Positions 8,445-13,363 of a DNA stretch of 15,164 nucleotides are shown piece by piece. Below the pieces are notes generated by a model. The model worked only from the letters and a program-made list of their open reading frames with translations. It did not search any database and had not been told where the DNA came from. Each line of letters begins with the position of its first letter. Position 1 is the first letter of the stretch. This stretch comes from Pseudobacter sp051955275 (GTDB lineage: Bacteria > Bacteroidota > Bacteroidia > Chitinophagales > Chitinophagaceae). The DNA is taken from contig NZ_JBQCGW010000123.1 of assembly GCF_051955275.1 (NCBI RefSeq), forward strand, positions 1 through 15,164. The letters are read 5' to 3'. The translations under genes were made by a program, and so were the position numbers.

Positions 8445-8490
8445 ATTACTGCTTTATAAGCAAATAGCAGGCAGTAATCTGCATTATTAC
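8445..8490 (-). other. Overlapping inverted repeats upstream of the YaiO-like gene
   Basis: In the 92-bp gap between the Rieske and YaiO-like genes, ATTACTGC (8445-8452) is perfectly complementary to GCAGTAAT (8471-8478) across an 18-bp spacer. The core GTAAT of the second arm can pair instead with ATTAC at 8486-8490. The two pairings exclude each other. No long T-run follows on the - strand. It may be a weak terminator of the hflX-Rieske unit or a leader structure of the next unit. Confidence 0.45.
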
Positions 8491-8505
8491 GAAAAGGATG
8501 TGTAA

Positions 8506-8862
8506 TTATATCCAGCTGAAGAGCCCGCTGTCTTCAACACCGAGGAAGATCCCCTCTTCCGTTAAGTTTACGGGGTAGGTTTTCAGGTAATATCCTTCGC
8601 CGCTTACATTGCGGCCATTCTTCAGGCTGAACTTGTAGCGGTGTAAAGGGCATACAATATTGCCGATGGCGTCAATGAATCCATCGGCCATTATTCCACT
8701 GGCATGGGGGCATTTATAGGCAAAACCGAACCATTCATTCTGATGGCGGGTGATGCAGATCTTCTTTCCATTTATTTCCACCACGGCAATGCCATTGGTG
8801 GCAAAAGCAAGCTCAGACTCGCTTTCAGCCACCAGGTGCCATTTGTATTTCTTCTCGCTCAT
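8506..8862 (-). CDS. Rieske [2Fe-2S] ferredoxin-like protein
   Basis: This small soluble protein of 118 residues consists of a single Rieske domain. Both ligand boxes are intact: C51-P-H53 and C71-P-L-H74 (CPLHRYKF), with 17 residues between them, and the fold's conserved glycines follow (GRNVSGEG). It should carry a Rieske cluster and act as an electron-transfer component, like the small ferredoxins of aromatic dioxygenases or the NirD-type subunit. No partner oxygenase or reductase is in the window. Its ATG shares one base with the hflX stop (TAATG), so it is translated by coupling from hflX. No signal peptide or membrane segment is present, so it is cytoplasmic. The physiological redox partner cannot be inferred. 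Confidence 0.93.
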   Translation of the reverse strand: MSEKKYKWHLVAESESELAFATNGIAVVEINGKKICITRHQNEWFGFAYKCPHASGIMADGFIDAIGNIVCPLHRYKFSLKNGRNVSGEGYYLKTYPVNLTEEGIFLGVEDSGLFSWI

Positions 8863-10052
8863 TAATAAAAGAAAGCTGTTTTGTATGGGTAACGGATCTT
8901 GTAGATCTCCCTTACCTTTTCGAGGATGGTAGTGCGCAGCCCATCGAGGTTACGTTTTTCGATAGCTGAAATGAAAACGCAATTGCCCTGCAGTTCATTT
9001 TCCCAGCGGGCTTTGAGCTCGTTGAGGATGTCCACTTTCACTTCATCTTCCAACCAGGGATCGAATGTATTTTTCTCGTACTGGTCCATTTTATTGAAGA
9101 TGGTGATCACAGGTTTATCGTGCGCTTTCAACTCCTGCAGGGTGCTGTTCACCACGCCCAGCTGGTCTTCATACTGAGGATGCGAGATATCCACTACATG
9201 GAGCAGGATATCCGATTCGCGCACCTCATCCAGCGTGCTCTTGAAACTTTCTACCAGGTGGTGGGGGAGCTTGCGGATGAATCCTACCGTATCGCTGAGG
9301 AGGAAAGGCGTATTTTCAAACACCACTTTACGGGTGGTGGTATCCAGCGTTGCGAATAATTTGTTTTCGGCAAAAACCTCGCTTTTGCTGATGAGGTTCA
9401 TGATAGTGCTCTTTCCTACGTTGGTGTAACCCACCAGGGCCACGCGGATGAACTCGCCACGATCCTTGCGTTGTACGCCGGCGATCTTGTCGATCTCCGC
9501 CAGCTTACGGCGCAGCAATGCGATCTTATCTTTAATGATACGACGGTCAGTTTCGATCTCCGTTTCACCGGGGCCCCTGGTTCCGATACCACCACCAAGG
9601 CGTTCGAGGTGTTTCCACATTCCCTTCAGCCTGGGGAGCAGGTATTGGTATTGCGCCAGTTCCACCTGTGTTTTGGCTTGCGCGGTTTTAGCGCGACTGG
9701 CAAAGATGTCCAGGATCAGGTCAGAACGGTCGATGGTTTTTACTTCCAGTACCTTTTCAATATTCTGGATCTGTGAGCCGCTGAGCTCATCATCGAAAAT
9801 AACGAGATTGATATCCTTGCCCTGGATGTATTCACGGATCTGCTCCAGTTTACCCTTACCCACAAAAGTGCGGCTATCCGGATGGGCGAGTTTTTGCATG
9901 AAACGTTTAACGGCCGTGGCGCCGGCAGTTTCTGACAGGAACGCCAGCTCTTCGAGATATTCCTTCACCTGTGCTTCCGTCTGGTCCTTATGAACCAAAC
10001 CTACAAGTACGGCTTTTTCTTCCTGCTGAATGACTTTCTTCTTTTCTAACAA
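8862..10052 (-). CDS. hflX: GTPase HflX (ribosome-associated)
   Basis: The 396-residue product carries the HflX signature GGGIGTRGPGETEIETDRR (153-171) between an N-terminal glycine-rich HflX domain and a TRAFAC-class GTPase domain. GTPase motifs are all visible: G1 GYTNVGKS (208-215), G2 region LDTTTRK, G3 DTVGF (254-258), G4 NKMD (320-323) and a G5-like SA near the C-terminus. HflX binds the large ribosomal subunit and in E. coli splits stalled or stress-damaged ribosomes in a GTP-dependent way. The start is TTG at 10052: a stop (TAG) lies two codons upstream in frame and no ATG or GTG precedes the conserved N-terminal domain. The downstream Rieske gene overlaps its stop by one base. Confidence 0.97.
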   Translation of the reverse strand: MLEKKKVIQQEEKAVLVGLVHKDQTEAQVKEYLEELAFLSETAGATAVKRFMQKLAHPDSRTFVGKGKLEQIREYIQGKDINLVIFDDELSGSQIQNIEKVLEVKTIDRSDLILDIFASRAKTAQAKTQVELAQYQYLLPRLKGMWKHLERLGGGIGTRGPGETEIETDRRIIKDKIALLRRKLAEIDKIAGVQRKDRGEFIRVALVGYTNVGKSTIMNLISKSEVFAENKLFATLDTTTRKVVFENTPFLLSDTVGFIRKLPHHLVESFKSTLDEVRESDILLHVVDISHPQYEDQLGVVNSTLQELKAHDKPVITIFNKMDQYEKNTFDPWLEDEVKVDILNELKARWENELQGNCVFISAIEKRNLDGLRTTILEKVREIYKIRYPYKTAFFY

Positions 10053-10068
10053 GTACTATGATTTTGTG

Positions 10069-10076
10069 TAAAGATA
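10069..10076 (-). promoter_or_regulatory. Possible -7 box for hflX
   Basis: On the - strand the sequence reads TATCTTTA, one base away from the Bacteroidota -7 consensus TAnnTTTG, about 16 bp before the TTG start of hflX. No clear -33 TTG lies at the expected distance, so the assignment is weak. The implied leader would be only about 10 nt. Confidence 0.3.
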
Positions 10077-10169
10077 CTTCAATTTTCCGGCCAGATGGCG
10101 CCTGGTCATCCGCGGCACACAAGCGACTGTTCTCCTGGTAATGGCGATATCCTTTTTAGTCGGCCCCGT

Positions 10170-10202
10170 AAAAAAAGCGGCCGCATCTTAGATGCGGCCG
10201 CT
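10170..10202 (-). terminator. Strong intrinsic terminator of the outer-membrane protein gene
   Basis: On the - strand a perfect 12-bp GC-rich stem (AGCGGCCGCATC at 10176-10187 with its complement at 10191-10202) closes a 3-nt loop and is followed at once by seven T residues (A run 10170-10176 on the + strand). It lies 22 bp past the stop of the beta-barrel gene and insulates hflX from it. The opposite strand has no T run, so it works in one direction only. Confidence 0.93.
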
Positions 10203-10224
10203 CACTATCTTGAATAAACAAATT

Positions 10225-10971
10225 TTACAATCCGCTTATCACTAACCCGATCTGGTAAGGTCTTACATCAGGCCCCATGCCATCCTTGATAAAGGAGTTG
10301 ATCTGGTAGGCGCCATAGATACCGAACACACCGTAGCTGATCCTGCCGGTAGCGCTGAGACGGGTACCGTCGAAGAAACGCTTGGCTTTTTCCTTTTGGG
10401 TAAAGGCGTTGATGGTGTTCCCGTTCTTGTTTTGTAATGTCTTTCCTTTAGTAGTAGCGCTCATGAGCGTTCCGATCTTACCACCTACCGCAAACTTCCA
10501 GCTGCGGTTGGTGTTCTCCGGGTTTACTGCGAAACGCAGTTCCACAGGAGCTTCCAGGTAAGTGGTCATGAGTTTGTATTTCTTGAAGTGGTTGGTGTCA
10601 GCCACATTCTTGAAGGTCAGTTTGTTGGAATTCCTTCCGGTGATATCGATATCGGTATTCTTGAAATACACGTTATCGGTACCCAGACCAGCACCAATGC
10701 CGATGCTGAAGCGTGGATCAGACTTGAAAGGGAAGTCGAACATGAAGTACATGTTGAAGCTGCGGGAGAGGCCCCTGGTATTAAGACTGTCGGGTTTTTG
10801 TGACCATCCGTTATGTCCGATCTGGATCATAAAATGATCGTTGGCACGATTGCCAAGCTTTACCTTGCTCCAGTCTTTTTTTGATTTTTTTGTAGTGGTA
10901 ACAGTAGAATCCTGGGCGTTGGCGGCAGTTACACAGGCTACAGTGATGAACAGAAAGAGAAATTTTTTCAT
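10225..10971 (-). CDS. Outer-membrane beta-barrel protein (PorT/OMP_b-brl type)
   Basis: I choose the ATG at 10971 rather than the upstream ATT-type extension to 10992 because it gives a textbook signal peptide (MKKFLFLFITVACVTAANAQ), with cleavage after ANA. The mature protein of about 228 residues starts with a short Lys/Thr-rich linker, followed by alternating amphipathic strands (for example FSIGIGAGLG, YLEAPVELRFAV, WKFAVGGKIG, ISYGVFGIYGAY), as in the small eight-strand-like barrels common in Bacteroidota and often annotated as porin family or PorT-like. The last residues are LVISGL, lacking the usual terminal aromatic residue. It is monocistronic, with its own promoter-like box upstream and a strong terminator downstream. 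Function beyond outer-membrane localisation is unknown. Confidence 0.88.
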   Translation of the reverse strand: MKKFLFLFITVACVTAANAQDSTVTTTKKSKKDWSKVKLGNRANDHFMIQIGHNGWSQKPDSLNTRGLSRSFNMYFMFDFPFKSDPRFSIGIGAGLGTDNVYFKNTDIDITGRNSNKLTFKNVADTNHFKKYKLMTTYLEAPVELRFAVNPENTNRSWKFAVGGKIGTLMSATTKGKTLQNKNGNTINAFTQKEKAKRFFDGTRLSATGRISYGVFGIYGAYQINSFIKDGMGPDVRPYQIGLVISGL

Positions 10972-10989
10972 ACCAGTTAAATAATTGAT

Positions 10990-10997
10990 CAAAAGTA
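10990..10997 (-). promoter_or_regulatory. Bacteroidota -7 promoter box of the beta-barrel gene
   Basis: The - strand reads TACTTTTG, an exact match to TAnnTTTG, 18 bp upstream of the chosen ATG. A T-rich TTTC sits about 18 bp further upstream, at the -33 position (consensus TTTG). The implied 5' leader is about 12 nt. This also supports the ATG at 10971, because a start at 10992 would overlap the box. Confidence 0.6.
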
Positions 10998-11133
10998 TCT
11001 TTCCCGGGTTAAATGAAATGTTAAGGTTGGCAAAGAAACGACAATTTAGATTGATTCAGGGTGTTTTATGGCAATTTGTTGGAAAGCCAGACGGAAAGCC
11101 GGTTTTCATAGACAGGACTGTAAATTGACCCGG

Positions 11134-11172
11134 AAAAAAAGAAACCGGAACCATCATGGATGATCCCGGTTT
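11134..11172 (-). terminator. Intrinsic terminator of the tRNA gene
   Basis: Immediately after the tRNA on the - strand, a 14-bp stem (11142-11172, including two G-U pairs in RNA) closes a CAU triloop and is followed by one C and seven T residues (A run 11134-11140 on the + strand). It begins only 2 bp after the tRNA discriminator base, so it would end the tRNA precursor. Confidence 0.88.
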
Positions 11173-11174
11173 TG

Positions 11175-11248
11175 TGGGCCCTGTCGGATTTGAACCAACG
11201 ACCCTCTGATTATGAGTCAGATGCTCTAACCGTCTGAGCTAAGGGCCC
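11175..11248 (-). tRNA. tRNA with CAT anticodon (tRNA-Met or lysidine-modified tRNA-Ile2)
   Basis: The - strand folds into a full cloverleaf of 74 nt: acceptor GGGCCCT paired with AGGGCCC and discriminator A, D-arm containing GCTCAGACGGTTAGAGC, anticodon stem CTGAC/ATCAG region with loop CTCATAA (anticodon CAT), and T-arm with GGTTCAAATCC. CCA is not encoded. The acceptor has C4-G69 and C5-G68, and the GGxCCxTTAGCTCAG start resembles bacterial tRNA-Ile2, in which TilS converts the CAT wobble base to lysidine. It is not an initiator, because the first pair is a normal G-C. Elongator Met and Ile2 cannot be separated with certainty by eye. A promoter-like box lies upstream and a terminator immediately downstream. 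Confidence 0.96.
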
Positions 11249-11251
11249 GGT

Positions 11252-11268
11252 CATGGAAAAAATCCATG
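11252..11268 (-). other. Inverted repeat in the tRNA leader
   Basis: A perfect 6-bp inverted repeat (CATGGA, 5-nt spacer, TCCATG) lies 3 bp upstream of the tRNA 5' end and downstream of its promoter-like box. In the precursor it could form a small leader hairpin next to the RNase P cleavage site. It could also be a chance palindrome. Confidence 0.4.
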
Positions 11269-11275
11269 AGGATTG

Positions 11276-11283
11276 CAAAAATA
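11276..11283 (-). promoter_or_regulatory. -7 promoter box of the tRNA gene
   Basis: The - strand reads TATTTTTG, an exact match to the Bacteroidota -7 element TAnnTTTG, with a T-run about 18 bp upstream at the -33 position. It is 27 bp upstream of the mature tRNA 5' end, giving a leader of about 20 nt. Confidence 0.6.
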
Positions 11284-11338
11284 GCTTTTTTGAAGAATAA
11301 TAAAAAAGAAGTTCAGGACTAAATGATTGAAGCGGAAC

Positions 11339-11370
11339 TTGAAAAGAGAGTAATGGTATTATATTTTTTG
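11339..11370 (+). promoter_or_regulatory. Possible promoter of the ECF sigma factor gene
   Basis: TTG at 11339-11341 is followed after about 18 bp by TATATTTT, which fits the Bacteroidota pattern TTG-N19-TAnnTTTG except for the last base. It lies about 30-60 bp upstream of the sigma factor start. This region is very AT-rich, so a chance match is possible. Confidence 0.35.
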
Positions 11371-11401
11371 GCTACCTTGTATCAGCAATCTACTATTAAA
11401 C

Positions 11402-11989
11402 TTGTCCCGTTCAGTGAAGCCAGGTTCTAACGATACCAGAGAACTGCAAAGGCGCATTGCCACATATGATGATCAACAGGCCTACCAGGACCTGTTCCAT
11501 CTTTTTTATAAACCCCTGCTCAGCTTTTCCAACGCTTTCGTCCGCTCTCATGAACTTTCCGAAGAAATAGTATCAGACGTTTTCATCCGTATCTGGGAGC
11601 GACGCGCCCAGTTACAGGAAGTGGAAAACCTGAAGGTATATCTCTATGTCAGCACCCGCAATACTGCTCTCAAATACTTACTCAGCAAACAGAAGCAGGC
11701 TTCCATAACACTGGACGACCTGCAGGTGGAGCTCGAAAGCCAGCACCACGATCCCGAGCAGCTTCTGCTCACCGCCGAGCTGATGAGCCGTGTTGCCCAG
11801 GCTATCAATGATCTTCCCCCCCGCTGTAAAATGGTGTATAAACTCATTAAAGAGGATGGCCTCCGTTACAAGGAAGTGGCCGAGATCCTCAATATCTCCA
11901 TCAAAACAATCGACAACCAGCTGGCCATCGCCCTCCGTAAAATCGGTAAGGCCATCAATATCAATCTCAGGAAATTCGCCTGTTTCTGA
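11402..11989 (+). CDS. ECF-family RNA polymerase sigma-70 factor (FecI-like, Bacteroidota type)
   Basis: The 195-residue product has sigma region 2 (about residues 25-95, with YQDLFHLFYKPLLSFS and the polymerase-binding SDVFIRIWERR) and sigma region 4 (about 130-185, with INDLPPRCKMVYKLIKEDGL and the helix-turn-helix YKEVAEILNISIKTIDNQL). No other domain is present, as expected for an ECF factor. It should direct polymerase to the promoter of the downstream transport genes once released by the anti-sigma factor. The start is TTG at 11402, or the GTG at 11414; no in-frame ATG exists between the upstream TAA at 11351 and the conserved region. It is followed after 68 bp by a FecR-type anti-sigma gene and a SusC-like receptor. 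Confidence 0.95.
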   Translation: MSRSVKPGSNDTRELQRRIATYDDQQAYQDLFHLFYKPLLSFSNAFVRSHELSEEIVSDVFIRIWERRAQLQEVENLKVYLYVSTRNTALKYLLSKQKQASITLDDLQVELESQHHDPEQLLLTAELMSRVAQAINDLPPRCKMVYKLIKEDGLRYKEVAEILNISIKTIDNQLAIALRKIGKAININLRKFACF

Positions 11990-12057
11990 AATTTATTTTT
12001 TCTTTCTTTAGTAGATCGGTGCGGAAAACGGATCCTTATTGGTAATCATCATTAATT

Positions 12058-13182
12058 ATGTCTGTTGAACGCATCTGGGAATTGATGGCCAGGAAATTAG
12101 CCGGGGAGGCTTCTGACGCTGAGCTCGGCGAGTTGGATCAATTACTGAAATCCAACCCCAATCTGCATTTTCCCTTACAGACTGTTGCAGATCTCTGGCA
12201 TCAGCATCCTGAAACAGACAGGTCGGAACTGGAAGACGCTTTTCAAAAGCACCTCCTCCGCATGGAACAGCAGGGCATCAGGTTTGCTGCCAATACTACC
12301 GAAGCCGAAGAACCGGCCACTTTCCGTATGGCTGACCATCCCCGTCGCCGGAAAACCTGGAAGATCGTTGCCGCGGCAGCATCCCTGCTCGTAGCAGCCT
12401 CTCTGATCTGGCATTTCTCACGCCCGGCCATAACCGAACTGGCGCAGGAAAAACCAGCAACGCAGACTGAGAGCTCCAGCGAAATTGTAACAAGAAACGG
12501 TTCCCGTACCCGCATCACACTGCCCGATGGCAGCATCGTATGGCTCAATGCAGGCAGCAAACTCAATTACGACAAGCAGTTTGGCACTAAACTCCGTGAA
12601 GTAACGCTCACCGGGGAGGCCTACTTCGATGTTAAGAAAAATCCGGACCTGCCCTTTGTGATCCATACCAACCGGATAGATGTGCGCGTGCTAGGCACAC
12701 AGTTCAATGTGAGGTCATACCCAGGTGATAAAACCACAGAAGCCGCACTGGTGGAAGGAAGTATTGAAGTGTTGCTAAGAAATAAACAAACGGGCAAGAT
12801 ACTCCTCAAACCCAACCAGAAGATTGTGGTGGGGGAAGACAGCACAGAACACCCATCTTCAGATAAATGGCCAGACAAAAAACAGGCCCCTATCGTTTCC
12901 ATTAAATCACTTACCCGGGATCAGAAAGACAGTTCCACCGTGGAAACAGCCTGGGTGCAGAATAAGCTGGTATTTGTAGATGAACCGCTGGAAGAAGTGG
13001 TAAAAAGGCTGGAAAGATGGTATGGAGTGACTATCACTTTCAACAAATACACGCCAGGCTGGAGCTCACTTACAGGAACATTCACCAATGAGTCAATCGA
13101 AGAAGCATTACACGCACTGACAATCACCGAACCTTTCACATACAAATTCACCGACGCAAAAACGATTGTAATCAGAAAATAG
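12058..13182 (+). CDS. FecR-type anti-sigma factor with DUF4974 domain
   Basis: The 374-residue protein has a cytoplasmic N-terminal helical segment (1-95) expected to bind the sigma factor. One membrane helix follows (about 100-119, IVAAAASLLVAASLIW), then a periplasmic FecR domain (about 141-240, with PDGSIVWLNAGS, GEAYFDV, VLGTQFNV and EGSIEVL) and a C-terminal DUF4974-like domain (about 304-373, with VDEPLEEVVKRLERWYG and FTNESIEEALHAL). In the Fec paradigm the periplasmic part reads the occupancy of the outer-membrane receptor through the receptor's STN domain and frees the sigma factor. The preceding ECF gene and the following STN-bearing receptor match this three-gene arrangement. Length and domain order are usual for Bacteroidota, with no truncation. 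Confidence 0.95.
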   Translation: MSVERIWELMARKLAGEASDAELGELDQLLKSNPNLHFPLQTVADLWHQHPETDRSELEDAFQKHLLRMEQQGIRFAANTTEAEEPATFRMADHPRRRKTWKIVAAAASLLVAASLIWHFSRPAITELAQEKPATQTESSSEIVTRNGSRTRITLPDGSIVWLNAGSKLNYDKQFGTKLREVTLTGEAYFDVKKNPDLPFVIHTNRIDVRVLGTQFNVRSYPGDKTTEAALVEGSIEVLLRNKQTGKILLKPNQKIVVGEDSTEHPSSDKWPDKKQAPIVSIKSLTRDQKDSSTVETAWVQNKLVFVDEPLEEVVKRLERWYGVTITFNKYTPGWSSLTGTFTNESIEEALHALTITEPFTYKFTDAKTIVIRK

Positions 13183-13257
13183 AAAACCCATTGATCACAT
13201 AAAATCTTCACAACGATGCTAACTGCCAACAGCTCCTGATCATAACACCAAACAGAA

Positions 13258-13284
13258 GCGGGAAATGCTACCAACATTCCCCGC
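13258..13284 (+). other. Inverted repeat in the anti-sigma/SusC leader
   Basis: Two 10-nt arms (GCGGGAAATG at 13258-13267 and CATTCCCCGC at 13275-13284) can pair with one mismatch around a 7-nt loop. No T-run follows, so it is not a standard terminator. It may stabilise or process the mRNA between the anti-sigma gene and susC, or it may be part of a leader. Confidence 0.5.
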
Positions 13285-13300
13285 AGATGAAAAAGTTATC

Positions 13301-13334
13301 GGTAAAACCACCTTTGCCAGGCTTCAGTTTTACC
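13301..13334 (+). other. Second inverted repeat, upstream of the SusC-like gene
   Basis: Perfect 8-bp arms GGTAAAAC (13301-13308) and GTTTTACC (13327-13334) are separated by 18 bp and end 29 bp before the SusC ATG. The repeat could be an operator site or a leader stem. The downstream sequence is not a clear T-tract, and no convincing Bacteroidota promoter box was found in this gap. Confidence 0.45.
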
Positions 13335-13363
13335 AATTGTAAATCCTTTTCAACGCTTAAAGT

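Noticed and set aside
9448..9993. Long + strand open frame of 181 codons opposite hflX
   Set aside because: It is Ser/Arg-rich antisense shadow of the strongly conserved hflX coding sequence.
10058..10141. Small + strand ORF of 27 codons between hflX and the beta-barrel gene
   Set aside because: No promoter, no recognisable peptide features, and it overlaps the expected hflX promoter region.
10971..10992. N-terminal extension of the beta-barrel protein to 10992
   Set aside because: It would precede a perfect signal peptide and overlap the TAnnTTTG box; the ATG at 10971 is the better start.
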